Shown: one piece after another, positions 1 through 11,539 of the stretch
Layout of the letters: each line of letters starts with the position of its first letter
How positions within the stretch are numbered: position 1 is the stretch's first letter
Assembly (NCBI GenBank): GCA_950295325.1
Contig: OX485809.1
Location: 1,364,001 to 1,428,000 of the forward strand
Reading direction: 5' to 3'
DNA from: Polytrichum commune
Lineage: Eukaryota; Streptophyta; Polytrichopsida; Polytrichales; Polytrichaceae
DNA: 64,000 bases
Program-made: the position numbers and the translations under genes
The notes under the pieces: generated by a model
Database searches by the model: none
Seen by the model: only the letters and a program-made list of their open reading frames with translations
Told to the model about the DNA's origin: nothing

Positions 1-3000
1 CAACCCAATGTTGGTTTCCGCTATTGGTTTTGTGAAGAAGGTTAATGTATATGTAAAACATGCATTCCTTGTGTTTATGTAACTTTCATTTGTTTAATTT
101 GGCCACATGTATTGCAAAGAATATTCAATTATTAGTGTAACTTTGATATGATTTTTATTTTTTCTTATTTACTAGGCTGGGCATGCTTGGAAGATTTGGG
201 TGTCATCCAATGTTTGTGAATTTGGCGGATTTGCTTGTAGGTCTACTGGTTCCGAAGTTGTTTTCCCTTTAATACAATTCCAACCTAGAATGCACACCAC
301 CCAAAGGACATCAAAGCTTTGTTTGAATTTGTAGATGCTTACTACAATAATGATGTTCGAACATGTGTTGCATCATATGGTTTTGCCCTGGCCTAGGATT
401 GGTGGGCTATGAACAAAATTCCATTATGCTCGCCATCAATTACAACACGAGGGGTACAATGATTATTGAAAACCTCCTAGTATTGTTTTTTGAGTTTGTG
501 TCTGTTTTAATTTTATAGTGGTTTAGTTTTTTATTTTATTTTATATTTCTAAAGTAAATACACTGCTTGTCGACAACGTTATTGAATTATGTTGTTTTTT
601 TTGGTTAAAGATGCAACCATAATTTATTTTGAACGCATCACGTGGGTTGTTTGTGGCCAAGGTATAGTCCATGTATATATTCTTTAATTGGACCACCTCA
701 AGTGCGCAACTTATGTAAGGAGACATCCCGTGGCTCAAGAAGCACGTGGAAGGACCCCCAATCAATAAAGTTTCTTATCGAAGCTTTGACTGGACTGGGA
801 TATGTGGTCTTTGGTGCTTATGCTTCTATCGGTGGGATTGGTTATTTGAGGATATTTTATTGTTATGTGTTGGGATTTGAGTCTTCCATTTGTGTCCCCA
901 TATTGTTAATGTTTGTGTACATTGCAAGTGCATCTATTCATGCTTGTCGACATAGTGGCATGAACCTGATTGCTTTTGAGAATGCCTTTGTAACCTTCAA
1001 TGCCATATTGGCCCCTTTGTGCGATTCACAACCATCTCCCATTGTTGGTGACTCGCAACCCATGAACATTGTTGATGAAGACAAAAAGAAAGTGTTTGAG
1101 AAGTTCCTCATGAATCCCATTCGAGTGCATAAGTTTCTTTATTTTGAAAATATTTAGCTCAATCTTTTTTTGTATGTTCATATTCAAGTGTTTGCTGACC
1201 TTTGTTGTTGTGTTGGCTTAATAATGAAGGAAGCAATGTCCCCCCCTCGTTTAATGGTAATTCCAACTTTCGCCCAGACGATGGCAAAAGTTATGATGGC
1301 CACAGTTTGATTTCCAAGTAGAGCTAATCTATGCATTACAATCTACAAATTTTGCCATTTGTAGATATTGAGGCAATAGAGCACAATATTCCATTTGAGG
1401 ATACTGAGAATGAGTGGGGTTTAGGGAAATGAATGTGATAGGTGTGCATATATTCTTGTTTTTGTGTGGCAATTGTGAGTTTTTCTTTGGTTTTCTTTAA
1501 ATAAAATGACCACTGTGAGTGAACATTTATTGTGTGACCATTGCTCTATATCTCTAAACTCAACTTTCTTCCATATTTCATTATCTAGCTAAACCCTTCA
1601 TTTTTTTTGTTCATGCTCATATATGTGTCAACAAACAATTGAGACATTGAAATTTCCTATGTCATTTCATTCATGTTTTAGTGTACTGCAATTCATGTTG
1701 TTTTAGTGTCCTTTCATTCGTGCTGGTGTTTGTGCCGCGATACATTTGTCATAGTATGATTCCAGAGGCTTGCTCTCCCTAATTTGGTTGCATGTTACCG
1801 CTCACTGCACATATGATAGCACCCCCCTTGTAATACATGCAATCAACTTCAAAAAATCTACACTACATCCTTGCTATACATTGCATGGATTGTTTGCCCA
1901 AGTGAGGGCCGATTCATAGGGGGTTCGAGTCTTAAGTCCCAAGTTAATTGAGGTCAATCCATGCAATCTCAACAATTGAGAGCATGAAAGTTGGGATTTA
2001 TCATTTCACATGGGGTCCCAGGTCCTAAGTCTCAAGTATGACATTTATATCTACATGTTAACACTTTTGGGAGGCAAGACCTTGGGCTTGTGTTTAGAGT
2101 TGGGCTAAGAAAAAAATATTAAGGTATAGTTTAGCACTGGGAATGACTAGAAATGGCATTTTAGTGGTTGACGTCAAATTTGTCCTTAGTACAACTAGTT
2201 GTTAGAGTTGAAACTAGTTTTTTTTAACTATTTACTACTTGACACTATGTATAGGAGTGGTAAATGTGTGGCCACACTAATTTAACTAGCTAGGAAATTA
2301 CTTATGGGTCCTAAGTTATTAGAATGACATTGTGGATCCTTTACTAGTTGACTTTTTCTATGACCTTATGTGCTAGTTGGTCATGAACTAAACAAGGGGA
2401 GGGGGAATGTGTTAGAACAACTAGTAACAATATTTTGCCAGGATGTCAACCTACCAAGTTGAACCATTTTAGTAGGTGATTAATTTGAAGTATATAAGGG
2501 TATTCCTAGAGCCTTTTGGCTCTCTTAGTTCATATGTGCAAAGATAGTTTAGAGAGTGCGTGTAAACTTGTTAGTTTTAGATTTGGACATGAAACGTCCT
2601 GAAAATACGTAGTAATACAGATAGATAAGAGTCCTTGAAAAACAAGCAGTAAAGTGTTGAGAAAGGAACTTAAATAATAGACTCATTGTTGGTATTCATT
2701 TATGGTATATCTTCTTGTAAGCTGACAAAGCTATATATGTTCCTTAGGGTTAACAAAGCTAAGGTTTTGAATGTGTTAGTGGAAGTGTGCATCACATAAC
2801 TTGTAATGTATTACCTAGAGTTGCTTTAGAAGTAAGCAAGGTGTGTGTATGGACATGATGCTCATGGTAGGACGTCTCATGCAAGTGGATGGAATCACAT
2901 GAAAACATTACCATAGGTTGGTAGGAGTTTAAAGAGGCCAAATCTAGATTTGGTTGTGTAAACCACCTCCGGAAGTTGGCCAATCTAATCAAAAACATTA

Positions 3001-4401
3001 GATGGTCACACGGGTAGATCACTCCATTGTCAAGTTGAACACCACGTGCGACCAAAAAAAATTTTTTTTTGGTAAGTTGCACCACCAAAATGGGTCAAAA
3101 TTTTATCAAAATTTTATCATGAGTAGATATACACAGTACCTATGACATAGTCAAAAGTGGTAACTAAATTTGATGATTTTTTTTCCATAAAACATACCAT
3201 TTCCCCATGGAGTGCACTATTCAAGTACTATATTTATACACGTGGGTGCACAAAAGGGGTATTATTTAAAACAAGCATGTACAAAATGTATGTATAAGAG
3301 ACATATTGCTATTAAGCAAGAAGTAGATATACATGAGGCTATAGAAAAATATATGTAAAGTATGCATTTACGCGTTTATGCGTTCAAGTCAGACCTGGAC
3401 CAAGAATCATGTGTTTTTTCATCCACTAAGTAACGACTTTATAACTAAAAATCCATGATTTGATATTATACATATAATAGGGCCATATTTTTGCATTTCC
3501 AAACATTTGTACACATGTTATGTACAATTTTTGTATTTGTTTTTGGACCCTTGTGTACGTATGGAAATGTATTTTAAAGCAATGAGATTTGTAAGTATAT
3601 TGCTTGATTTTAGCAAAAATAAAATGTATACAGGGGTATTTTAATAAGGGGCATGCACGCACGTGATGCTTGGTTTTAATGAATAGTGCACTCCCTGAGA
3701 CCATTTCTAACTAGAATGACACAAAATTGAACTAAAACAATTACTTAAAAAAATAAAGATGACTAAAATTTTCAAAAAAGTATACAAAAGATACTATCAA
3801 TGGTTATGTATATGTAGAAAAAATATCATAAATTTTAAAATTACATATGGCATGTAATATAGGGGTAGCAAACTTTGTCCGCACGTGGTGTCAACTTGAC
3901 AATGAAGTGACCTCCCCGTGGATGGTCATCAATACGAAAGTGGTCAAAATGACCCAAAAACTCTACAGTAGGTTGGTGGAAGGTTAGAGACACTAGATCC
4001 AAACTTAGTTTGTGGAAGCAACCTCCAAAAACTAGCCAATCAAGCCAAAAATGTGAGCTAGTAGGCATCGTTCAAAGCATTTTCCAGGCCCTATATGAGA
4101 AGTTTAGGGTAGTATATTCTATAGGAGTGCTCTGGGCATCGGGTTATTGGCATTACGAACGGACACTTTATTCACGCCGGCCCCTACCCCAGGGACCGGA
4201 GTTTCTATCTATCTATCTAGGAGTGCTCTAAGGATGAAACTCTAGCTTGGGAGGTGTTTCGGCAAAGCTTGGATGTGACTAGCGGTAAATTAGTTAATGG
4301 AGCAAGGGAAAAAAAATGCAAAAACCCATTAACAAAAAGCTACACCATAATGGGTACTCAAGGCTCAAAAGTTGGGACTTAGCCTTCATGTTGGGACTTG
4401 C
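1..4401. other. Gene-poor 5' region with decayed coding-like patches
   Basis: No gene can be supported here. Around 1-480 there are short coding-like stretches broken by stops, with a possible donor near 44 and a pyrimidine-rich acceptor near 173. From 642 to 1157 a frame of 171 codons is open, but its sequence is unlike any family I know and a neighbouring frame looks just as coding-like, which suggests a decayed gene or transposon. Positions 1900-2050 hold scattered motifs such as AAGTCCCAAGT that recur in the MITE just upstream of RPL12. Confidence 0.5.
2860..4065. repeat. Interleaved direct and inverted repeats
   Basis: A block at about 2915-2990 (beginning GGTTGGTAGGAG and containing AACCACCTCCGGAAGTTGG) recurs in direct orientation at about 3970-4050. 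A block at about 3003-3052 (GTTGAACACCACGTGCG) recurs inverted at about 3878-3930 (CGCACGTGGTGTCAACTTG). The motif GGAGTGCACTATTCA at about 3208 recurs inverted at about 3685. This looks like a nested or rearranged MITE-type element. No protein is supported. Confidence 0.45.
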
Positions 4402-4404
4402 TAA

Positions 4405-4793
4405 GAGCATGTTCACACAGGTCCCAAGTCCCAAGTCCCACTCATGTTAGCAAGTCCCAACATGAAGGCAAAGGCCCAACTTATGGGCCTCAAGTAATCA
4501 CTAAACTATGGCTAAATATCATTAGAATTGGATTTTGATTATTTTGTGCACAACTTTTTGTGGGGACGTGTGTTGAGAGTTGGGTCTAAGTTTTTGCTCG
4601 ACCCAACTCGCAACACAAGTCCCAAGCATGACTTCCAAAGACTGTTGCCATGTGGGCATCCATGTCATAGTTGGGACTTCGGACTTGGGACCCGTGTGAA
4701 GTGGTAAGTCCCAACTTCCACACTCTCAACGGCTAAGATTGCACGGATTGACCTCAAGTGACTTGGGACTTAGGACCCCGTGTGAACGGGCCT
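4405..4793. mobile_element. MITE with TTCACAC termini, TAA target duplication
   Basis: A 389-bp element has imperfect terminal inverted repeats: the left end reads GAGCATGTTCACAC and the right end, complemented, AGGCCCGTTCACAC. Both run on into AAGTCCCAAGTC-type sequence. TAA flanks both ends (4402-4404 and 4794-4796). The matching flank in the other RPL12 copy (15137-15143) has the sequence without this element, which supports an insertion. A 3-bp TAA/TTA duplication is typical of PIF/Harbinger-mobilised Tourist-like MITEs. There is no coding capacity. Confidence 0.65.
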
Positions 4794-4923
4794 TAAATAC
4801 AAGATTTTATGGATTTTAATGGCGTTGCCCGGGCGGGCGGATGGAGGCAGGCGCGCGGAAATGTTTCGTTTCCGGGCAGGCCGGGCGGGCAGTGATCCAA
4901 GTTGCCCTCTCTGTGCACCCCGC

Positions 4924-4943
4924 TTAGGGTTTGGAAACCCTAA
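4924..4943. promoter_or_regulatory. Palindromic double telo-box in RPL12 leader
   Basis: The motif TTAGGGTTT is followed by GG and then AAACCCTAA, giving a 20-bp near-perfect palindrome about 100 bases upstream of the RPL12 start. AAACCCTAA telo-boxes are known promoter elements of plant ribosomal protein genes. The same arrangement is kept in the second RPL12 copy at 14991-15010. A role here is inferred from that family knowledge. Confidence 0.6.
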
Positions 4944-5042
4944 AACCTATAGGAGGGAAAGGGGAGTCGAGCTGCATCTCTTTTGCTTCGCAGTCCCTCC
5001 TGCTTGCCGCCGTTGCTCCTCCAGCGCCCCCCGCTCGCCATC

Positions 5043-6114
5043 ATGCCTCCCAAATTGGACCCCTCGCAGATTGTGGAGGTCTATGTACGCGTTACAGGTA
5101 CTTTGCGCTTTCTTCAATCGTTCTTTCGCTGAAATTTTTGGTTGCATTGGTTTAGGGTTTGTAGTGGGTTCGTGGCATGTGGTCCTGTGGTGTCGTTCAT
5201 TTGTGTGGGTGGTGAATCTATGTGGTGTAAAAGACGCAAAGATGAGATCAACAATGGGTGACAGCAGCCTCTTGGCTTCTGTGAGAGCATTCTTATTCAG
5301 TTTGTATTCCCTGAGCGTCGAAATAAAGAAGCAGGAGGAACATACAGGTCGATTTTGGTGACAGCTGGTATGAGTGGGAATGGGAGTATTCGTCAAGGAG
5401 AATGGGAAACATATGAATGGATTCACAATTGCTGTGACCTAGGATGAGTATAAATGACGGTGGGTGACGTTTTGGTAAAACGCAGGAGGGGAGGTCGGTG
5501 CTGCCTCGTCCCTTGCACCCAAGATCGGTCCCCTTGGACTTTCCCCAAAGAAGGTGGGAGAAGATATTGCCAAGGAAACCGCTAGGGACTGGAAGGGTCT
5601 CCGGGTGACAGTGAAGCTGACTGTTCAGAACCGACAGGTACTGTTTGTACATTTTCGCAGAGAGAAATTTAGGTGATGTGGGGAGACTGGAAGATACAAG
5701 TTTGTATTTTAGGTTTATTCCATAAGCAGCATGTTTGTTTAGCATGAGGTGAGAGTTGCCTTTGTTTGTGTTTGACGGGGATTGTTAGCATGTATCTCAT
5801 AGATGGATGGAATATGGTGACAGGCAAAGGTAGCAGTCGTGCCCAGTGCTGCCGCGCTGGTGATCAAGGCTCTGAAGGAACCTGAGCGTGACAGGAAGAA
5901 GGTGAAGAACATCAAGCACAATGGCAACATCTCCCTCGATGATGTGATTGAGATTGCGAAGATCATGGCCCCCAGGTCGATGGCGAAGCAACTAGCAGGC
6001 ACAGTGAAGGAGATTTTGGGTACGTGTGTGTCCGTGGGATGCACCGTGGACGGTAAGGACCCCAAGGACCTCCAAACAGAAATCGAGGAGGGCGAGGTTG
6101 AAATTCCCGAGTAA
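5043..6114 (+). CDS. RPL12: 60S ribosomal protein L12 (uL11), copy A, three exons
   Basis: This encodes cytosolic ribosomal protein uL11, which with 28S rRNA forms the base of the P-stalk at the GTPase-associated centre. Exons are 5043-5097, 5486-5637 and 5824-6114, all with GT donors and AG acceptors. They join in frame to 498 bases, giving 165 residues, the usual length for plant L12. The N-terminus begins [18 protein letters not shown]. Exon 2 carries the conserved [15 protein letters not shown] block (about residues 35-50) and exon 3 the rRNA-binding half, with [19 protein letters not shown] and the acidic end EEGEVEIPE. The start is the ATG beginning the conserved N-terminus, just after a GC-rich leader with a telo-box pair. 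The gene lies in arm A of an inverted repeat, and its protein is identical to that of the copy at 13863-14891. Both copies look functional. Confidence 0.95.
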
Positions 6115-6804
6115 ATTTGCGAGTCAATGAGGAGGGCAAGCGGAGGATTTAAATGCAGAGTGGAAATAAGCATAGAACTATACAGTGTAGTAGGAGATTG
6201 CTTAAGGTGTTTTGCGGATGTTGTCTTCCAGTAGCTGCTTCCGTAAGAGAAGTTCTTGATCACCTCCAACAGGTTCAAAGGAAACTAGTTTCTTATTCCT
6301 CCTCTGGTTAATTCTACAATTGCCAAACTGCTTTGCATGTTGAGGATCATACTGCAGAGTTCGCCGAGACCTGAAAGTGGTCAAGGTTTTGTTGTCCTGA
6401 GTCGAAATTGCGCAATGAATGAATGTACTGCTATGCTACTAGGTTATAGTTGTCTATGACAGGTGTAATGAAATTCGAAAGGTTTGTGGATGCAATATTA
6501 TTGAATTACAGAGACGAGTGCTCTGTAGGCGCGGTAGTTGAGTCTGAAGAATTCAGGTTCGATATTGACTTACGTGACTTGCTCTAGCAATCGTGAGATG
6601 TTAAGCTCGGACGTCATGGTATGTAAATTTTTGATGTGAGGAATGACTTCACAGCCAACAGGTCACTTGACCTATGCGGGACATATTGTAGTTGTAATCA
6701 TTGTCGAACACAATCACTCGATGCCAATGTTTTGCCGAGACAGGTTGGTGTATGATAACTAAGGCAGGACAAGGTTGTGATCGCAGTGTGGAGCAGGCAT
6801 TCGA

Positions 6805-7385
6805 AAGGAATTGGGCCGTTCTGGGAATGAGGCTGAGAAGTTTAAATCAGTAGTATGGGATGCTGGACAGGTTCTGAACCTGCTTGTGGTCAGAACCTGA
6901 AAGATGTTTGGAAATGTTTTCACGCCAATGCATGTGGTCAAGGAACTGTCGAGTTATGTCACACTTGACGTTATTACGTCCTGCTCATTCTGGTTGAAAA
7001 AATCCTGAGCAGGTCGACCTTGAATACACGTGCGTGGTGCTCATTCTTGAAGATTCATGTGCAAAATATTCAAAGTAGTGTCACAAAATCTGTCGCAAAG
7101 TAGTGACAATTTCCACGATGGTCTTAGTTGTTTGAAGTCTTCTGAATAAGTACAACATAAGAATAATTTGCGAGCACTGCCTGTTTTTATTGTCATCTTT
7201 ACGGTTTGGGGGGCCCCTGAAAGTTTGGGTGATCAGATTCCAATGATTCAAATAAGTCCATGCTTCTACGGGAATTGGGTATTGAGCTTCGGATATTACC
7301 TGAAGAGGTGGAGCTTGTAATAGATGCCACTATCGATACGAAACAATGGGTTATGTGGAAGACTTCGAAGATGAAACTCTTTTAC
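6805..7385 (+). pseudogene. CYP97B pseudogene, exons 13-14 remnant (arm A)
   Basis: Downstream of RPL12 on the same strand are two degraded blocks matching the last exons of the intact CYP97B at 19-26 kb. Around 6815-6900, GAGGCTGAGAAGTTTAAATC and GGACAGGTTCTGAACCTGC match exon 13, but the PERF block is deleted. Around 7208-7380, GAAAGTTTGGGTGATCAG and CCTGAAGAGGTGGAGCTTG match exon 14. The heme-binding segment has lost two bases, which shifts the frame and removes the ligand cysteine. The same lesions occur in arm B, so they predate the inverted duplication. It cannot encode a P450. Confidence 0.75.
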
Positions 7386-7449
7386 CAGTTATATTGAGGA
7401 AAGGTTCTCCAGTCAGCAAGAACTGTAACAGACTCGGTGACTTAGAAGG

Positions 7450-7658
7450 TACACTGATTATCCCAATTAGTGCATGTTACTATTCGGACGCGGCGCTACG
7501 ACAAAGAGAATGCATTATTCTATTAAGCTAAGTCATTTATGTTACACAATTGCCGAACGACCTATTGAACTTCTGCTTGTCAAAACTGAAATCCTGATGA
7601 AAAGCTACTGCACATTGCAACTCCGAACATTAACATGCACTAATTGCGATAATGATGA
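7450..7658. mobile_element. MITE, GATTATCCCAATTAGTG family, in arm A only
   Basis: The left end reads CTGATTATCCCAATTAGTG and the right end is its imperfect complement (CACTAATTGCGATAATG), followed inward on both sides by TTACTATTCGGA-like sequence. About 209 bp, no coding capacity. It interrupts the sequence that in arm B runs straight from the CYP97B exon 14 remnant into ATGATGGATTATGC. Related copies lie at 15458-15658, 40371-40588 and 46874-47185. Confidence 0.65.
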
Positions 7659-7842
7659 TAGATTATGCAATGCAGAACGAATTTTCCCCAACAGTTCGGA
7701 GTGACTTGGCCCTGACCAAGCGGAGACACGAAGTGGCTTGCGCAGGGTGTGCGGCGGGTTCAGAGTATCCCCAAATCTCCATCATCAATCAGTTGCAATG
7801 TGCCAACACCTCTCTGTTTCATCCCTACCTCAATTCAGCTGC
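7659..7842 (+). pseudogene. CYP97B 5'-leader fragment (arm A)
   Basis: GATTATGCAATG, CGGAGTGACTTGGCCCTGACC and CACCTCTCTGTTTCATCCCTACC match the sequence just upstream of exon 1 of the intact CYP97B gene (about 26280-26470, - strand), here on the + strand. No CYP97B start codon or exon body follows before similarity ends near 7842. It is the beginning of a second tandem CYP97B copy following the exon 14 remnant. Confidence 0.65.
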
Positions 7843-8050
7843 ATTCTCTCCATCAAGAACACTTCAAGCCCATAAAGCGCTCTCAAAATTGTCTCTCTGA
7901 AGATTCCACGTAGAACATCACACTGGACCTAACACTGGATCCTCAAAGGCTTCCATAGAACCTCCACAACGGCACCTCACGAATCCCTACAGGCCAAAAG
8001 CTCAAAGGATTCCTTCAAGATCTTCACACCAAGCCCCCTCTGTACTTCTA

Positions 8051-8683
8051 CAGTAATCTCCTGCTTACGTACTCACTTTGAACCGGAGCTGTTGGTGCGC
8101 ACTTAGTTGGTAGGTGCGTACTTTACTCATATCGCTCTCTAGATCCTCTGATTCGATGAATCACAACAAGAATCGGATGAAGCTTGAGGCAACTAGCTTG
8201 ACCAAAGCCAAATGATGTGAAATTATTGCAAAGTTGAGCAAGCCGAATGCGCCGAGCAGGCGGGTGTTGGGGAGGGAGTATGAAGTTAGTAAAGGTGTCA
8301 TTTGGAAAGTTATGGAAACAATGCAAATTGAAGAAGAACCACCTATCGATGATGAAATCCAACCTATCGAGACATTTGTTGAATTTGAAAGTGCTACCGA
8401 TTTCAAAGGCTTTGAAGCTCTATTGTCCTTGACATTGATGACCAATTGCTTTGCTCTGATGTTTAAGCAGAAGCTTGACATATGTATGATGAATTGTGAT
8501 GATCGTTTGAGATGTTTTAGGGAAACGTTAACAAATTGAGAATGAATGTAAAGCGTAAAAAATTCATGCATTCACGGCAAATGACTCTGCATGACATGTT
8601 CAAACAAATAAAGTATGAACCTTGATTTTTGTCAAAAAAATTGCACACTTAACGGGGATGCGTACTTAAGCGGGAGATTACTG
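8051..8683 (+). mobile_element. Non-autonomous pogo/Tigger-like DNA transposon
   Basis: The 633-bp element begins CAGTAATCTCCTGCTTACG and ends with the imperfect complement (CTTAAGCGGGAGATTACTG). TA dinucleotides flank it at 8049-8050 and 8684-8685. CAGT termini with TA duplication are typical of the pogo/Tigger branch of Tc1/mariner. It contains a transposase N-terminal fragment (8234-8539) but no DDE catalytic domain, so it is an internally deleted, non-autonomous derivative. It lies in the spacer of the RPL12 inverted repeat. Confidence 0.75.
8234..8539 (+). pseudogene. pogo/Tigger transposase remnant with HTH, DDE core deleted
   Basis: An open frame of 101 codons lies inside the TA-flanked element. 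The first part, including KPNAPSRRVLGREYEVSKGV, matches the pattern of the N-terminal helix-turn-helix (CENP-B/Psq type) that binds the ends of Tigger elements. Just upstream, in the same frame, NRMKLEATSLTKAK, a stop and CEIIAKLS read like the beginning of that domain, so the true start is lost. After the HTH the frame passes directly to an acidic segment (EEEPPIDDEIQPIE) and a C-terminal-like region, with no catalytic DDE residues. It could at most make a DNA-binding fragment. Whether it is expressed is unknown. Confidence 0.55.
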
Positions 8684-11058
8684 TAAATTGATTGTAACAT
8701 ACATTCCTATATTTAGTACATCTGAGGATCAATACATAAATTAGGTAAAATTTAGATTTTGGATACTATAAAAAGGGGAAATTAGAGACCCTATTGCACT
8801 TTATTCAGCCCCAAACAATTTACGTGAAGTGTCACCAAAGTCTCAATATAGGTGGGAAACCACTTGGGACTTCGATTAGTATTGGACACCTAGAATGGCA
8901 CTTGGAACTTAGCACATGGATACTCAAGACTATAATTAGAAATATGAAAGCGCAAGTTTGAGTCTTGAGTATCCATGCTAAAGGCCCTTTACGAAGTCCC
9001 TTGTGTGTGTGGGTGGGTGGGTGGAACTAAAAGTGTTCATGGTTGCCCTTATTAAAACTTGAGGCATGTTAATTGTGGTAGCTAAACATTTAGATATAAA
9101 GTCAAAAATCTATTGGTCCACATTTTAGTCATGATAAAAGTGAGATCCCTTAGACAAGGGGTTGTTTTACACCAATTGATAATCTTAGAACCACATAAAT
9201 AGACTCCATTTCACAAAGATGAATGTCTGTTACCTTGCACTTCAATAAGAGATACAAAGACATTACAAATCCCTTGTATGCGGCCGGGGATTCGTGGCAC
9301 TGAAGTAAAGTCATCCGGTAACAAAAATCGGATGAGTCCATCAAGAAGCTTGGATGAAGCTTATTTTAGTGAAGCGCCTTTGAGTTGGCATGTACGACTC
9401 ATTTTCTCCCTCATTGCTATTGTGAATATCAATTAGTGGCAAGGGGCCATGATGTAGCTTTCGATGTTTTAAGACTATTTTCTAACCTCCCATGAGTTGT
9501 TTCTAAAGCCATGATATGGCTTTGGATTCCACATGGATATTTTAATAAATATCGTAAGTTGTTGACGTATGCAACATGTGGATATGACATGTCATCATAG
9601 ACATTTTTTTTTGTTCATAATTCATTAATTTTGCACGGGTGTGATTGCTCAAATATTTGTAAAATGTCAAAACAATATATATCACCTTCCGATAAATTGG
9701 TGAACTCAAAATTTCAATTCAATATAATGACTATTATATGTTTTTTATATTATATATACATAAAAATATAATGAATTTATTTGAGAAATTCACATGGTGC
9801 ATATAAATAATATGCACCATGTGACTTTAAAGATAATACAATATGTGATGATGACAAAATATTACAATAACTCAGATATGCGATAATCAGAAACTTGTGA
9901 TTTTTTGAGTATACCCCATCCATAATGTTGTCCCACAAGTCTAATTTCAAATAATATATCATTTATTTATACATAATATTATATTGCATTAAAAATATAA
10001 TTATTTTTATATGTTTTATATTTTATCTTCATTGTTTCATTTTGATCATCTTACGAACACTTGCTCTAATCTATCATTAGAATGACAAAGACAATTTAAA
10101 ATGGTAACTCACAAAATTATAACCTCAATGTTAATGAGGATTTTGTAATGTTTTTGACCTCCAAGTTAATTATGTGTCTCGTTGATGGTTTCACTTATGG
10201 AATGAAACCCTAATCTATTGCTGATTTATCAATTGGAAGTGCACTCAATATGGATTTTGTAGTCAAGCGACCTTCAAGAATGCAAGGAAAATAAATTTTT
10301 TCGAAGTTAGGCAAGGCGGGCATCACTTTTTCGTTGGGTTTTAAACTTCTCTAGAGGGCTACCCCGACCCAGATATGAAACCCCCAGAAGTTCGTGAGGG
10401 GGTATTTAATTTCCGCCCATACTAATCTCTTAAAAATAACCGGACTAGTAGTGATAGGTTGGCAACACATGATAAATCCACTTGCTTCCATATGAGGCAC
10501 TGTTTTTTAATGTCTAAACACCTTTATATTATTGACTTATGTATTAGATTATACTAGGATTATTTAGAACTACTAAAACTTGATATTTTCAAAACCCTTG
10601 AGACAAGGAGCCAACGACGTAAGGTAGTGTCTAAAGTGGTTCATCTCATCTGCAAAGATGAATGAACTTTCACTAATGAGAATACATGAGTGTCATGAAA
10701 CCCTGGCCCTTGGATGCAAAAGCATACTTAGTATTTTTATTATCAATGTTATAGGTGAGTGAATTTTTAATTTCTCTATTACATAAGACAATGTCATAAT
10801 AAAGTTTCATATACACAAACATCATGTTTATTATGATTTTTAGACTTTTGGCAAGGCTAGTAGAAATTGTGTGTGTAGGAGTACATTGGGCCTCTTGGAC
10901 CTTTATGATAAAGTGGTTACATTTTCCAATTAGCCTACTTCACCTTTGATATTGGGCATTCAATTATGGAAGAACATATACTGACTCTCACTAGGTAATT
11001 GCAAGACATTTTTTGTCGTTATGATGCTTTGAAAACATAGCCACACTTTCAATCCAGT
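8684..11058. other. AT-rich spacer without genes
   Basis: I see no gene. 8820-9010 has AAGTCTC/GGGACTT-type motifs shared with MITEs elsewhere. 9640-10030 is very AT-rich, with a strong hairpin at about 9790-9823 (CACATGGTGCATAT, short loop, ATATGCACCATGTG). The surrounding TTATATATTA tracts are roughly mirrored, which could mark an old AT-rich MITE. Confidence 0.5.
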
Positions 11059-11400
11059 TTAAAACAAGAGGGTATTCATCAAAAGTGTGTGTACACCCTT
11101 GAAGGGCTCAGGATCTAAGTTAGTCATAACTTTCCATCCAAGGGTATCCCCAGTAGTACTTTCAACCATTGCATTGTCAATGAAATGGCAATCGCAACTC
11201 TTGGAAATGATAGAATTAATTAAGGGATACAAAAGCGACTGTCTCATGCACCTGTTTTGGGGTGTTTTAAGATACTTGTCAAGCATGAGAATCCAGAACT
11301 TGAAAGCTAGTGTTTGGTCAAGGTAGGATCCAACTAAAATCCACAATAGCAGAATCATGACTTGAGAAAAATTTGACAGTTCTTAAGATGGTTTGACATT
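11059..11400 (-). pseudogene. Unidentified coding-like block, related to 17363-17600
   Basis: On the - strand a frame of 99 codons (11358-11059) contains INSIISKSCDCHF, which resembles FIISRTCNCQVL in a frame at 17584-17363. The surrounding DNA also aligns loosely (ACTTGTCAAGCAT and GCAGTAGCAGAA-like motifs). In both places the block lies downstream, on the same strand, of CYP97B exon 11 debris. I do not recognise the family. It could be a decayed neighbouring gene or intron-borne repeat that was copied along with CYP97B. Confidence 0.3.
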
Positions 11401-11539
11401 GTTGTAAAAATATTGGCTGTTTGGCAACCTACTGCTGTACCCAAGGTCAACCATCGTTAAACAGCAAAGAGGTTGTAATTGATTTTGTAGTTCTCAAGAG
11501 ACAACTGTACACAAACAATAGATGTCCAAATACGTAAAC

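Larger units (their letters stand above)
4794..7842 (+). repeat. Arm A of large inverted repeat (RPL12 + CYP97B debris)
   Basis: This arm matches 12157-15143 in opposite orientation. Colinear blocks are the GC-rich leader, all three RPL12 exons and both introns, the 3' region, remains of CYP97B exons 13 and 14, and a remnant of a CYP97B 5' end. The outer boundary is the TAAATAC at 4794-4800 (15137-15143 complemented). The inner similarity fades just after CTCAATTCAGCTGC near 7842. Arm A differs by a MITE at about 7450-7658 that arm B lacks. Confidence 0.8.

Noticed and set aside
642-1157. A 171-codon open frame on the + strand
   Set aside because: It has no recognisable domain, its composition looks out of frame, and a neighbouring frame has equally coding-like pieces with stops. 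It was kept only as part of a decayed region.
4947-6278. Long open frames antisense to RPL12 copy A
   Set aside because: They are shadows of the RPL12 exons and introns on the other strand. The spliced + strand gene with conserved uL11 sequence explains the region.
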